DNA of 64,000 nucleotides from Sphingomonas sp. CFBP 13720 (GTDB lineage: Bacteria; Pseudomonadota; Alphaproteobacteria; Sphingomonadales; Sphingomonadaceae), in contig NZ_JACYVA010000001.1 in NCBI RefSeq assembly GCF_014842075.1, positions 890,278 through 954,277 of the forward strand, in the 5' to 3' direction. Shown here piece after piece: positions 18,341 to 28,195 of this stretch (the first letter of the stretch is position 1; every line of letters begins with the position of its first letter). The notes beneath the pieces are model-generated. The model searched no databases, had not been told where the DNA came from, and saw only the letters and a program-made list of their open reading frames with translations. The position numbers and the translations under genes were made by a program.

Positions 18341-20296
18341 TCATGCAGCGGCACGGGGCCGCTCCTCCCGGGGTTGGGCCGCCGCGACGAGCTGGCCGAT
18401 GTCGAGGATCAGGGCGACGCTGCCGTCGCCGAGAATGGTCGCGCCCGCAAAGGACGTGACGCTCCGGTGCAGGGCGGTCAGCGACTTGATGACCGTCTGG
18501 TGATTGCCGATGATCTGGTCGACGACGAGGCCGACCCGTTCCTGCCCGACCGAGATGACGACGATCTTCTGGTACGGATCGGGCGGGGTGCCGGTCGCGA
18601 ACATCTCACGCAACCGCACGAACGGAATCAGCCGGTCGCGCAGCGTGATGAGGTTCTGCCCGCGCGATCGCTGGTCGTCCTCGGTCGTCAGTTCGAGACA
18701 TTCCTCGACCGCCGTCAGCGGCAGGACGTAGCTTTCCTCGCCGACCCGGACCAGCAGCCCCTCGATGATCGCCAGCGTCAGCGGAATACGCAGCGTGATC
18801 GTCGATCCCGCGCCTTCGACGCTGGCGATGTCGATCGTGCCGCGCAGGCTTTCGATCGTACGCTTGACCACGTCCATGCCGACGCCGCGCCCGGACAGGT
18901 TGGTCACCGCCGAAGCGGTCGAGAAACCCGGCGCGAAGATCAACTGGAGCAGTTCGCCATCGGCAAGCGGCTGCCCCGGCTCGATCAGTCCGCTGGCCTC
19001 CGCCTTGGCGCCCACCCGCGCCCGATCGATGCCCCGGCCGTCGTCGCGGATGGTGATGACCACTTCGCCCCCGGCCTGATGCGCGGACAGGAGCACCGTG
19101 CCGGCCTCGGGCTTGCCGCCGGCCAGCCGTTGCTCGCCCGGCTCCAGACCATGATCGCAACTGTTGCGGATCAGGTGGACCAGCGGATCGAACAGCCGTT
19201 CGATCACGGTCTTGTCCAGTTCGGTATGCTCGCCTTCGGTGACCAGTTCGATCGCCTTGCCAGTGTCGCGCGACAGATCGTGGATCAGCCGGCGGAACCG
19301 ACCGAACAACTGGGATACGGGCACCATGCGCAGCACCATCATCGTATCGCGCAGTTCGCCCGCAAGCCGTTCGATCTCTTCGGAAATGGAGCGCATCGCC
19401 ACGCCGCCATCCTGCTGCGCCAATTGCGACAGGCGACTCTGCGCGATGACCAGTTCGCCGACCCGGTCCATCAGCGCATCGAGCCGCTCGGCGGGCACGC
19501 GGACGCTTTCGCCCGCCGGCTTCGTCGCACCGCGGGCAACGACCGGATCGTCGACCGCCGCGGCGGGCGCCTCCGCTACGGGAGCAGGCGCGTCGGCGAC
19601 CGCGTCGGCGCCGGCCGCATCGATCGGCTCGATCGACAGCGTCATATCGTCCATGACGAAGATGAAGACGTCCTCGATATCCCCGCGCGAAATGTCGCCG
19701 ATCAGCGTCACATCCCAGCCAAGGTGGATTTCGGCGACGGCAAGGTCGTCGAGCGGCGGCACCGTGTCGGTCCGCGCGACGATCGTGCAATCGCCCAACT
19801 CACGCAGTTCGTCGAGCAGCATCAACGGGTTGGTGCCGTTGACCATCGCGTCGGCGGGCAGGCGGAACGACAGCTGCCATCCTCGCGCGCTGCCCGTTGG
19901 GGCGGCTTGTCCGACCGGCCCGCCACGGGCCGCATCGACTGCCCGTGCCAGCCGCACGAGGATCTCGTCGCCGACCGCTGCGGGGGCATCGCCCGCGACC
20001 AGCGCGCGCATGTGATCGCCCGCCGACAGGATGACGGCCACCATTTCCTCGGTCGCGGGGACGGTGCCCTTGCGGACCTGGTCGAAGGCGCTTTCGCAAT
20101 GATGGGTGAAGCCGGCCAGCGCGTCGAAGCCGAACATCGCGCCCGAGCCTTTCAGCGTGTGCAGCCCCCGGAACACCGCGTTGACGACGTCCATGTCGTC
20201 CAGCCGATGCCCCAGATCGAGCAGCCCCTGCTCCACCTGGTCGAGCAGTTCGTCCGCTTCGACGCGGAAGGCTGCGATCGGATCGTTCGCGGTCAT
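18341..20296 (-). CDS. cheA: Chemotaxis histidine kinase CheA
   Basis: A 651-residue kinase. The P1 Hpt domain has the phospho-accepting His46 (LHTLKGSGAMFG). A middle region is followed by P3 dimerisation (RLDALMDRVGELVIAQSRL), P4 ATPase (HLIRNSCDHGLE, IRDDGRGID, GFSTASAVTNLSGRGVGMD) and a P5 CheW-like domain (LPLTAVEECLEL). It phosphorylates CheY and CheB in response to receptor state. The start overlaps the cheY stop (ATGA). All key boxes are intact, so the kinase should work. Confidence 0.96.
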   Translation of the reverse strand: MTANDPIAAFRVEADELLDQVEQGLLDLGHRLDDMDVVNAVFRGLHTLKGSGAMFGFDALAGFTHHCESAFDQVRKGTVPATEEMVAVILSAGDHMRALVAGDAPAAVGDEILVRLARAVDAARGGPVGQAAPTGSARGWQLSFRLPADAMVNGTNPLMLLDELRELGDCTIVARTDTVPPLDDLAVAEIHLGWDVTLIGDISRGDIEDVFIFVMDDMTLSIEPIDAAGADAVADAPAPVAEAPAAAVDDPVVARGATKPAGESVRVPAERLDALMDRVGELVIAQSRLSQLAQQDGGVAMRSISEEIERLAGELRDTMMVLRMVPVSQLFGRFRRLIHDLSRDTGKAIELVTEGEHTELDKTVIERLFDPLVHLIRNSCDHGLEPGEQRLAGGKPEAGTVLLSAHQAGGEVVITIRDDGRGIDRARVGAKAEASGLIEPGQPLADGELLQLIFAPGFSTASAVTNLSGRGVGMDVVKRTIESLRGTIDIASVEGAGSTITLRIPLTLAIIEGLLVRVGEESYVLPLTAVEECLELTTEDDQRSRGQNLITLRDRLIPFVRLREMFATGTPPDPYQKIVVISVGQERVGLVVDQIIGNHQTVIKSLTALHRSVTSFAGATILGDGSVALILDIGQLVAAAQPREERPRAAA

Positions 20297-20661
20297 CGGC
20301 CCAGCACCTTGCGTGCGACCTTGACCAGCTGGTCGGGCACGAACGGCTTGACCAGCCATCCGGTCGCGCCCGCCGCCTTGGCCTGCGCCTTCATGTCGGC
20401 GTCGGATTCGGTGGTCAGGAAGATGATCGGGATACCCGCCTGCGCGGGCTGGCTGCGCAGTTCGCGGATCATCGTCAGCCCGTCCATGTTGGGCATGTTG
20501 AGATCGGTGACGATCATGTCGAACCGGGTCGCGGCCGCCTTGGCCAGCCCTTCGACGCCGTCGCCGGCCTCGGTCACGGCATAGCCCGCGCCGGTCAGCG
20601 CGATGCGGATCGCCATGCGCAGACTGGCACTGTCGTCGACGGTAAGAATGGATGCGGTCAT
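20293..20661 (-). CDS. cheY: CheY-like single-domain response regulator
   Basis: A 122-residue receiver with no output domain: acidic pair at 9-10, phospho-acceptor Asp53 (VTDLNMPNMDG), Thr in FLTTES and Lys in LVKPF. It is probably the diffusible output of the CheA pathway. It sits between the STAS gene and cheA with four-base overlaps on both sides. Confidence 0.94.
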   Translation of the reverse strand: MTASILTVDDSASLRMAIRIALTGAGYAVTEAGDGVEGLAKAAATRFDMIVTDLNMPNMDGLTMIRELRSQPAQAGIPIIFLTTESDADMKAQAKAAGATGWLVKPFVPDQLVKVARKVLGR

Positions 20662-20972
20662 TGGATGGTGGCTCCCTGCGACCAGAATGGATGCGCGCCG
20701 GTCATGAATCCGGCGCGTTCGAGAAGCCGTGCGAAGCCCGCATCGATCGGGCCGGCCAGTGCGATGTCGGCACCGGTCGCGGCCGCATGGATGCGCGCGG
20801 CTTCGATGATCTGCACGAAGCGGATGTCCGGATCGCGTACTTCTGAAAGATCAATCGCGACGGATGGGTATTGTGACAACGAAGTGTTCAGCGCATCGCG
20901 GAACCGGGACAGCCGTTCGAGCGGTCCTTCGTCGACACCATCGTCGATGCGTACTATAGGGTCGGTCATCAT
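20658..20972 (-). CDS. STAS-domain protein leading the chemotaxis operon
   Basis: A 104-residue protein whose core (SVAIDLSEVRDPDIRFVQII, then GADIALAGPIDAGFARLLERAGF) matches the STAS fold of anti-sigma-factor antagonists, though the usual phospho-acceptor Ser/Thr motif is not clear (RDPDIRFV). It begins the operon; ATG codons at 20972 and 20969 are both possible. STAS proteins in chemotaxis clusters are known from other bacteria. A regulatory or partner-switching role is inferred. Confidence 0.8.
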   Translation of the reverse strand: MMTDPIVRIDDGVDEGPLERLSRFRDALNTSLSQYPSVAIDLSEVRDPDIRFVQIIEAARIHAAATGADIALAGPIDAGFARLLERAGFMTGAHPFWSQGATIQ

Positions 20973-21311
20973 GGAGACGCACACCTTGTGTTTCCGGTGG
21001 CTCGTTTCCTAAACGAAACATCCTAATAACCCGGTCAACCCGACGTATACGTTTTGGAAACCCGACGTCTTTCCGTACTCTTCGCAGTCGTGCCGATCGA
21101 ATCTAACTCGGAACCAACAGCTTGACTTGCGATGGCACTGACAGGCGCGATCGTTGGCCAAGGTGAATCCCACTGCGGCGCGCCCCCTTCCCGACGCGCG
21201 CCGATCGACAGGCCGCGTGAACCGCAACCCGAGTGAACCGGTTGCGTTCTACGCAGGACGACCCGGCACCGCTTCGTTGCAGAACCCCGGATCACCATAT
21301 CGAGGACCGCC
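20973..21311. promoter_or_regulatory. Divergent intergenic region between chemotaxis operon and aldehyde dehydrogenase
   Basis: This 339-bp region has no credible gene and must carry the promoters of both the long leftward operon and the rightward dehydrogenase. It is less G+C rich than the genes near 21000-21130. A small inverted repeat (TCGTTT, CCT, AAACGA) lies at about 21002-21016, some 30 bp from the STAS start. No convincing FliA, EcfG or sigma-70 pair was found. Confidence 0.4.
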
Positions 21312-22709
21312 ATGTTCAAAAGCGTCAACCCGGCAACGGGACAACAAATCGCGACCTATCCCGAACTGACGAAGGCACAGGTCGACGCGCGACTGGACGC
21401 GGCGGTCGGCGCGTTCGGCCATTGGCGCACGACGGACATCGCGGATCGTACCGCATTGCTGGACCGGATCGCCGATCGCTATGCCGCGAACCGCGATCGG
21501 CTGGCCCGCGTCGCGACCGAGGAAATGGGCAAGACCTATGCTTCCTCGATTGCGGAGGTCGACAAATGCATCGCTGCGTTCCGTCACTATGCCGAACACG
21601 GACCGGCGATGCTGGAACCGCAGTCGCAGACGCTTGGCGGCGGGGGCACGGCGGAGGTGCACTGGTTGCCGCTGGGCCCGGTGCTGGCGATCATGCCGTG
21701 GAACTTCCCCTATTGGCAGGCGGTGCGGTTCCTCGCCCCGGCGATCCTTGCCGGCAACGTCGCGCTGCTGAAACATGCCAGCATCGTGCAGGGCGTGGCC
21801 GGCCTGATGGAGGACATGGTGCTGGAAGCGGGCGGACCGGCGGGCCTGTTCCAGAACCTTGCGATCAAATCGGACGCGGTGGCGGACATCATCGCCGACG
21901 ACCGCGTCGTCGCGGTCACGCTGACGGGCAGCGAAGGTGCCGGCATCGCGGTCGCGGAACAGGCCGGTCGCCACCTGAAGAAGGTCGTGCTGGAACTCGG
22001 CGGCTCCGACCCGTTCATCGTGATGCCGTCGGCCGATCTGGACGCCGCGGTGAAGGCCGCCGTTCAGGCGCGTATCCAGAATAGCGGGCAATCGTGCATC
22101 TGTGCGAAGCGGATGATCGTCCATGCCGACATCCACGACGCCTTCCTGACGAAATTCTCGGCAGCGATGAAGGCGGTGAAGGCAGGCGACCCGATGGACC
22201 CGGACACCGACATGGGACCGTTGTCCAGCTTCGCGCAGCGCGACACCGTGCTCGACCAGATCGATCAAGCACGGCATCAGGGCGCGACGTTGCTGTTCGG
22301 CGGGGAGAAGCCCGACCTGCCCGGCGCGTATCTTACCGCCGGCATCCTGACCGATGTGCCACTCGACAGCCCGTTGATGCACGAGGAGATTTTCGGACCG
22401 ATCGCGATGCTGTTCCGGGCCGCCGACATCGACGACGCGATACGCATCGCCAACGACATCCCGTTCGGGCTGGGGTCGTCGGTGTGGACCGATGATGCGC
22501 AGGAACAGCGCCGTTTCATCCGCGACATCGCCGCCGGCATGACCGCGATCAACCAGATGCTCGCATCATCGCCCGAAGCGCCGTTCGGCGGCATCAAACG
22601 CTCCGGCCATGGGCGCGAACTGGGACCGTTCGGCCTTCACGAATTCATGAACCTGAAGACGGTCCTGCGGAAGGAAACGGCGAACGCAGGGAGCGAACCG
22701 GTGGAGTAG
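21312..22709 (+). CDS. NAD(P)-dependent succinate-semialdehyde dehydrogenase family protein
   Basis: A 465-residue aldehyde dehydrogenase. It contains the PWNFPYWQAVRFLAPA cofactor region, the general-base Glu in VLELGGSDPF, and the nucleophile Cys in NSGQSCICAKRMIV. The closing NQMLASSPEAPFGGIKRSGHGRE is split here as SSPEAPFGGIKRSGHG, typical of the succinate-semialdehyde (Sad/YneI) branch. The reaction is oxidation of succinate semialdehyde to succinate, as in GABA degradation. It is monocistronic; the next gene converges from the right. Substrate range in the ALDH superfamily is hard to fix by eye. Confidence 0.88.
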   Translation: MFKSVNPATGQQIATYPELTKAQVDARLDAAVGAFGHWRTTDIADRTALLDRIADRYAANRDRLARVATEEMGKTYASSIAEVDKCIAAFRHYAEHGPAMLEPQSQTLGGGGTAEVHWLPLGPVLAIMPWNFPYWQAVRFLAPAILAGNVALLKHASIVQGVAGLMEDMVLEAGGPAGLFQNLAIKSDAVADIIADDRVVAVTLTGSEGAGIAVAEQAGRHLKKVVLELGGSDPFIVMPSADLDAAVKAAVQARIQNSGQSCICAKRMIVHADIHDAFLTKFSAAMKAVKAGDPMDPDTDMGPLSSFAQRDTVLDQIDQARHQGATLLFGGEKPDLPGAYLTAGILTDVPLDSPLMHEEIFGPIAMLFRAADIDDAIRIANDIPFGLGSSVWTDDAQEQRRFIRDIAAGMTAINQMLASSPEAPFGGIKRSGHGRELGPFGLHEFMNLKTVLRKETANAGSEPVE

Positions 22710-22770
22710 CGTCGCCACGCCGCGATCGCGAAGTCGACCGCGCCCGCCCGCCCACCCGCGATGCGGATGA

Positions 22771-23733
22771 CTATGACGGAATGCCGATCAGTTGCGCTTC
22801 CGCCAGCACCTGGTTGCCGCCCTGCCGCTGTGCCTTGCGCGACAGCCGCGCGGCGGCCTTCGTCACATCCTTCGCCGATCGCCCGCGCGTGGTCGCCACG
22901 CCGACCGACAGCGTGATCCGCCCGAGCGGCAGGTCGTTTTCGCGCAGCCTGAGCTGCCGTGCCGCCATGTCGGCGCGGGCCAGTTCGAGTTTGGCGACTC
23001 CCGTCGCAAAATCGGGTTCGTCGATCAGCGTCATGAACGAAGCCTCGCCCCACCGCCCGACCTGATAGGGGGAGCACGCGTCCTTGAGCGTCAGCGCCGC
23101 CGCCTTCAGCACACGGTCGCCGATCGCCCGTCCGTGCATAGCGACGAACCCGTCGAGCTGATCGAGTTCGATGATCGCGATCGAGCAGTTGCCGACCGCC
23201 CTGAAGCTCGCCTCCAGTCGCTGCGCCATCGACTCGGTTCCCGGCAGACCCGTCAGCGGATCGCGGCCGATTTCTTCCCGCACGCCGTTCAGCGTATCGC
23301 GAAACGTCTGCGCCTGTTGCAGTGCCGCCGACAGCGACGTTTCGGCCTCGGCGGTGCGCCGGATCATGAACAGGACCAGCTTGCGCACCTCTTGCGGCTC
23401 TCCCGATACCAGCGCGGCGGCGGTTCGCGTCAGATCCTTGTTCAACCCGCCTGTCGCCAGTGTGACTTTCGTCAGCAGGTCGAGCAACTGCGTCGTCAAC
23501 CGGTCGAACGTGCCATCGACGACCGGCGATGTGGTCTGCGGCATCAACGCCTGCACCACCGCCTGACGCAGTCGTACGCCACCTTCGATCTCGCGATCGA
23601 CCGCATCCGAAAATGCCCGGTCGCTGCCCGAAAGATATTGATGGGCGAACGCATAATGTTCGGGACTATGGTCCAGCTTTTGCGCGTCGAGGAACCGGAT
23701 GGCCCGAACGCCGATACTATCTTCGTTGGTCAT
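22771..23733 (-). CDS. Protein with degenerate GGDEF domain
   Basis: A 320-residue protein. The N-terminal helical region (1-150) is followed by a diguanylate-cyclase-like domain (RDPLTGLPG at about 157, then SVGVATTRG). The active-site loop reads GRWGEASF where GGDEF/GGEEF is required, and LDQLDGFVAMHG replaces the usual metal-binding LDxDxFKxxND. It should therefore not make c-di-GMP and may act as a sensor or protein-interaction module. It is divergent from the GAF and GGDEF-EAL genes. Confidence 0.85.
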   Translation of the reverse strand: MTNEDSIGVRAIRFLDAQKLDHSPEHYAFAHQYLSGSDRAFSDAVDREIEGGVRLRQAVVQALMPQTTSPVVDGTFDRLTTQLLDLLTKVTLATGGLNKDLTRTAAALVSGEPQEVRKLVLFMIRRTAEAETSLSAALQQAQTFRDTLNGVREEIGRDPLTGLPGTESMAQRLEASFRAVGNCSIAIIELDQLDGFVAMHGRAIGDRVLKAAALTLKDACSPYQVGRWGEASFMTLIDEPDFATGVAKLELARADMAARQLRLRENDLPLGRITLSVGVATTRGRSAKDVTKAAARLSRKAQRQGGNQVLAEAQLIGIPS

Positions 23734-23956
23734 TGGCCGTACTCACCCATGTTCGGGCAAGGTCTAGCATCCACCCCTTAACAGCCGGCTACCACGATAC
23801 CCTGCGCATTCATGCGCGCGCGGCACCGTCCGGTCTGCAAACCCGTACCGTCGTCGGGCGGCGTCCGTCAGGGACGACGCATCGCACAGCGGACGCAGAC
23901 TTTGGGCGAAGACGTACGATCGCAAGGCGTTAGGCAGTCGTTAGCATACGGCGTGC

Positions 23957-24499
23957 ATGACGGGAGCCTTGCTGGAACGATACGGGAAGCCGATGTTCGG
24001 AAATCTGTTCAGGGAACGTCGCCGCACGCTGGCGATCCGTCAGATGACGTCCCCCGGCCCGTCGGTCGCACCGTTCCTCGAACGCTTCGTCGATACCGCC
24101 GCCGCCGCGTTCGTCGCGCCGATGGCGGCAGCGTCGCTGATTCATGCGCGCGAACAGACGGTGAAGGCCGGTCACGGGCTTCCCACCGGCTGTCTTCCCC
24201 GCGACGAGGGCTTCTGCCGGTTCGCGCTCGATCGTCCCGGCGTTCTCGAATGCTGCGATCCGCAGAACGATCCGCGCTTCGCCGCGCTGCCCGGCGTCGT
24301 CGGAGAACCGCACATCCGCTATTACATCGGTGCGCCGCTGCGCCTGTCGAACGGGATCGACGTCGGCGCGCTCTGCGTGGCCGATACGGTCCTGCGACAG
24401 CCTGCCTCGCACGACCAGAAGGCGTATCTGCTGGGCCTTGCCCGTCAGGCGGCGATGGCACTGGAACACCGTCTCGATCTGTGGGGACACGCCGCATGA
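23957..24499 (+). CDS. GAF-domain protein
   Basis: A 180-residue protein; residues about 30-170 form a GAF domain (PRDEGFCRFALDRPG, DPRFAALPGV, RYYIGAPLRLSNGIDVGALC). Such free-standing GAF modules bind small ligands or act as regulatory partners. Its stop overlaps the start of the MHYT-GGDEF-EAL gene (ATGA), so the two are translationally coupled and may form a sensor-enzyme pair (inference). The ATG at 23957 is followed by a second in-frame ATG at 23993. Confidence 0.85.
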   Translation: MTGALLERYGKPMFGNLFRERRRTLAIRQMTSPGPSVAPFLERFVDTAAAAFVAPMAAASLIHAREQTVKAGHGLPTGCLPRDEGFCRFALDRPGVLECCDPQNDPRFAALPGVVGEPHIRYYIGAPLRLSNGIDVGALCVADTVLRQPASHDQKAYLLGLARQAAMALEHRLDLWGHAA

Positions 24500-26550
24500 T
24501 GCGCGTGGCGATGTGCATCACGCAGGAACACGACCTGCGCCTCGTCGCGCTGGCGCTGCTGGTGTGCCTCATCGGATCGTCGGCGACGATCCAGCTGTTC
24601 GGGCGCATCCGCTCCGCCAGCGGCCAGATCCGCCTCGGCTGGATCATGCTGGCGGCGGTCGCGACCGGCACGACGGTGTGGGCGACGCATTTCGTGGCGA
24701 TGATGGCGTTCCGTACCCAGGCGCCGGTCGTGCTCGATCCGCTGATGACGCTGTTGTCGCTGATGATCGCCATCGCGCTGGCGGCACCCGGTCTCGCCAT
24801 CGCGGCGCACCGGCGGACCGGTTGCGGCCTTGCGGGTGGTGCCATCGTCGGCGTGGCGATCGCGCTGATGCATTATTTCGGCATGTCCGCCTATCGGGTC
24901 GACGGCATCGTCACCTGGGCATGGGGATATGTCGCGGCGTCCGTATTGCTTTCGGTCACGCTCGGCGGCGTCGCCTTCTATCTGCTGACCACCCCCCGCG
25001 CGTGGCGCAGGACGCAGGCGGTGTCGGTACTCAGCCTCGCCGTCGCCGCGCTGCATTTCACCGGCATGACCGCCATGGATATCGCCGTGGTCAAGCTGGG
25101 CGACGGACTGTCGGACCTCACGATGGCGGGACTTGCCATCGCGACCGCCATGGCGTCGCTCATCATCGTCGGCTGTGCCGCGATCAGCGCGCTGATCGAC
25201 GGCCATACGCAGGGCGAATCCTATCGCCGCTTGCGCCGTATGGCGCTGCACGACGGGTTGACCGACCTGCCGAACCGGATGAGCTTCCACGAAGAACTGG
25301 AACGGCGTTTCCTGATGAAGGACGGTCGCGCCTGCATGGCGGTCGTCATGATGGACCTGTCGAGGTTCAAGGTCGTCAACGACACCTATGGCCATCATGC
25401 CGGCGACCAGTTGCTGATCGCGCTCGCCACCCGGCTGGCGGCAATCGTGAAACCGGCGGAGTGCGTGGCGCGGCTGGGCGGCGACGAATTCGCCGCAGTA
25501 GTCTCCTACGACCGGCCAGAGGAACTTACCGACTTCCTTGACCGGCTGCGCGCGGTGTTCGCCACCCCGTTCGTGTTCGACCGCTTCACCGCCGCGATCG
25601 GCGCCAACACGGGCGTCGCGCTGGCGGTGCATGACGGGTTCGATGCCGACGCCCTGCTCGCCAAGGCCGACCTTGCGATGTACCGGGCGAAATCGGTGCA
25701 TTCGCCCGAGCCGTGCTTCTACGATGCGCAGATGGACGATGCCGCCCGCGACCGCCGCGAGCTCGTCGCCGAACTGCGCGATGCGATCGAGACCGAGGCG
25801 TTCGAACTTCATTTTCAGGTACAGGCGGCAGTCGCGACCGGCGAGATCACCGGCTACGAAGCGCTGGTCCGCTGGAAACACCCGACCAAGGGAATGATCC
25901 CGCCCACCGCCTTCATCCCGCTGGCGGAAGAAAGCGGCGAGATCGTCCCGCTCAGCCGCTGGATCCTGCAACAGGCGTGTTTCGAAGCCGCACTGTGGCC
26001 GAACCGGCACGTTATCTCGGTCAACCTGTCGCCGAAACATCTGGGTGACCCCGGACTGGTCGATACCGTCCGGACGGCGCTGGAGAATAGCGGGCTGTCC
26101 CCCGAACGCCTGACGCTGGAACTGACCGAAAGCGCGATCATCCACGATCGCCGCTTCGCGCTGGAACAACTGCAGGCGCTGAAGGCAATGGGCATCGGCA
26201 TCGCCCTCGACGATTTCGGTGTCGGCTATTCCTCGCTCGACGTCCTGCGATCCGTGCCGTTCGACTGCATCAAGCTGGATGCGTCGTTCGTCGCGGAGAT
26301 CGAACATGACGAACAGGCGGTTTCCATCCTGCGGTCGGTGGCCGCGCTGGGGCGCACGCTGAACATGCGCGTGCTGGCGGAGGGGGTCGAGGAACCGGGA
26401 CAGCTGGCGATCGCCGCACGCGAAGGATGCGCCGCCATCCAGGGATATCTGATCGGGCGCCCCTCGCGCACGCTGATGGACCCGGAACGCGTACGGCGGA
26501 CCATGATGCCGAAGCCACGTTCGGTCCCGGCAATCACCTCGGCCGCCTGA
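24496..26550 (+). CDS. MHYT-GGDEF-EAL membrane c-di-GMP enzyme
   Basis: A 684-residue protein. The N-terminal membrane part (about 1-235, seven TM helices) has three MHYT-type repeats: THFVAMMAF, MHYFGMSAY, LHFTGMTAM. A GGDEF domain follows with an intact active site (RLGGDEFAAV), then an EAL domain with the signature YEALVRW and downstream NLSPKHL, ELTES, DDFGVGYSSL and KLDASFV. Both synthesis and hydrolysis of c-di-GMP are possible. MHYT domains are proposed to sense gases through copper. Similar proteins often have one dominant activity; which one cannot be said here. Confidence 0.93.
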   Translation: MMRVAMCITQEHDLRLVALALLVCLIGSSATIQLFGRIRSASGQIRLGWIMLAAVATGTTVWATHFVAMMAFRTQAPVVLDPLMTLLSLMIAIALAAPGLAIAAHRRTGCGLAGGAIVGVAIALMHYFGMSAYRVDGIVTWAWGYVAASVLLSVTLGGVAFYLLTTPRAWRRTQAVSVLSLAVAALHFTGMTAMDIAVVKLGDGLSDLTMAGLAIATAMASLIIVGCAAISALIDGHTQGESYRRLRRMALHDGLTDLPNRMSFHEELERRFLMKDGRACMAVVMMDLSRFKVVNDTYGHHAGDQLLIALATRLAAIVKPAECVARLGGDEFAAVVSYDRPEELTDFLDRLRAVFATPFVFDRFTAAIGANTGVALAVHDGFDADALLAKADLAMYRAKSVHSPEPCFYDAQMDDAARDRRELVAELRDAIETEAFELHFQVQAAVATGEITGYEALVRWKHPTKGMIPPTAFIPLAEESGEIVPLSRWILQQACFEAALWPNRHVISVNLSPKHLGDPGLVDTVRTALENSGLSPERLTLELTESAIIHDRRFALEQLQALKAMGIGIALDDFGVGYSSLDVLRSVPFDCIKLDASFVAEIEHDEQAVSILRSVAALGRTLNMRVLAEGVEEPGQLAIAAREGCAAIQGYLIGRPSRTLMDPERVRRTMMPKPRSVPAITSAA

Positions 26551-26710
26551 CCGGCGTTCCCGCCGCGTCCGGCGCAGCGAAGCCGTGTCCGGCGGCGGCG
26601 ATGCGCCCGCGACGAACCGGCATCGCCGGCATCCGCTCCACCGCAAAGCCCTGCCCAGCCGGTCCGCAACCGGCTAGGTCGATCGCGTCTATCGCGCGAA
26701 GGGGCTGGCA

Positions 26711-28057
26711 ATGCGTTTGGAACATGTCGTGATCGTCGGCGGGGGCTTTTCGGGAAGCCTGCTGGCGATCAACCTCGTCCGCCACGATGCCGTGCGCGTG
26801 ACGCTGATCGAGCGGGTCCCCGAACGGCTGGCACGGGGCGTTGCCTATTCGGCGGCCGGTCAATGCCACCTGCTGAACGTCCGCGCCGCCAATATGAGCG
26901 CGCTGCCGGACGATCCGCAGCATTTCGTCCGGTGGCTGACGGCGCGCGATCTGGGCGATGGTGGCAGTTTCGTCGCACGGGCGGTCTATGGCCGCTACCT
27001 CGGCGACCTGCTGGACGACGCGCGCGAGACGGCGGGGGCGCGGCTGGCGATCCGTACGGGCGACGTGGTCGCCGTCCGGCCTGGTCCCAGTGCCGTTACG
27101 ATCAAACTCGCCGGTGGGTCGATCGATGCCGATCGCGTGGTGCTGGCGCTTGGTAACCTGCCCCCGCATGCGCCACCCGGGATCGATGCCGCCGCCCTGT
27201 CGCAGGAGCAATATGTTGCCGATCCGTGGTCGGGCGATTGGACCACGGGCCTTGCCGCCGACGCGCCGGTCGTGCTGCTCGGCACCGGACTGACCGCGAT
27301 CGACGTTGCGCTGACGCTGGACCAGACCGGGCATCGCGGGCCGATCGTCGCGTTGTCGCGACGCGGCCTGTCGCCCCGCGCGCATGCCGATGGACAGCCC
27401 CCTGCCCATCCGCGCGACGAAAAACCGGCACGCGCTTTGTCGGCGATGGTGCGCGCGGTACGCAACACGGCGGCGGACGGCGGGTGGCGCGGTGCGGTCG
27501 ACGGATTGCGGCCGGTCACGCAATTGCTGTGGTCGGGTGCGGATGCCGCGACCCGCGCACGCTTTCTGCGCCATCTGCGCCCATGGTGGGACGTGCACCG
27601 CCACCGGCTGTCGCCGCAGGTCGCCGGACGTATCGCGACGATGGTGGATCGCGGGCAATTGCGCTTCGCGGCGGGCAAGCTGGTCGCTATCGATCCCGAA
27701 GGCACGGTCGCGTGGCGCGCACGCGGCATCGACCGGATCGATCGCCCCCCTGCCTCGCGCATCGTCAACTGCACCGGACCGCAGGGCGACCTGTTGCGCA
27801 GCAACGAACCGCTGCTGCGCGATCTGGTGGCGCGCGGCCTCGCCCGGCCCGATCCTCTGCGCCTCGGACTGGACGTCGATGCCGCGACGCAATTGATCGG
27901 GCGTGACGGAACCGCGCAGCCGCGCATCCACGCGATCGGTCCGATGACGCGTGGCGCATGGTGGGAAGTCGTCGCGGTCCCCGACCTGCGCGTACAGGCA
28001 TGGCGCCTCGCCCGCGCCCTCACCAACGCGCACTGGGTCGGCGGCGAAGGGCTGTAG
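26711..28057 (+). CDS. FAD/NAD(P)-binding protein (YdhS-like, NAD_binding_9)
   Basis: A 448-residue flavoprotein starting after GAAGGGG. The N-terminal dinucleotide fold (VVIVGGGFSGSLLAINL) is followed by RGVAYSAAGQCHLLNVRAANM, typical of the NAD_binding_9 family. A second dinucleotide motif (VVLLGTGLTAIDVALTL) lies at about 195, and SRRGLSPRAH follows. Members are putative oxidoreductases or hydroxyacylglutathione-like proteins of unknown substrate, some linked to siderophore or iron metabolism. It has no obvious operon partner. Confidence 0.85.
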   Translation: MRLEHVVIVGGGFSGSLLAINLVRHDAVRVTLIERVPERLARGVAYSAAGQCHLLNVRAANMSALPDDPQHFVRWLTARDLGDGGSFVARAVYGRYLGDLLDDARETAGARLAIRTGDVVAVRPGPSAVTIKLAGGSIDADRVVLALGNLPPHAPPGIDAAALSQEQYVADPWSGDWTTGLAADAPVVLLGTGLTAIDVALTLDQTGHRGPIVALSRRGLSPRAHADGQPPAHPRDEKPARALSAMVRAVRNTAADGGWRGAVDGLRPVTQLLWSGADAATRARFLRHLRPWWDVHRHRLSPQVAGRIATMVDRGQLRFAAGKLVAIDPEGTVAWRARGIDRIDRPPASRIVNCTGPQGDLLRSNEPLLRDLVARGLARPDPLRLGLDVDAATQLIGRDGTAQPRIHAIGPMTRGAWWEVVAVPDLRVQAWRLARALTNAHWVGGEGL

Positions 28058-28195
28058 TAAAGCAGAACGATACCCCACTAAAGTAATGGGAATATACTGC
28101 CGCCCGTCGCTCTGCGTAGGATCGACCTCACCCGCCAATCGGGGCGGATCGGGCGGGCCTGTAGCTCCCGCATCGTTTTTTTGGGGAGACCGGGT

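Noticed and set aside
17846..20584. A 912-codon open frame on the plus strand opposite cheW and cheA
   Set aside because: It mirrors the codon structure of real genes on the other strand, has no ribosome-binding site and no protein family character; high G+C keeps antisense frames open.
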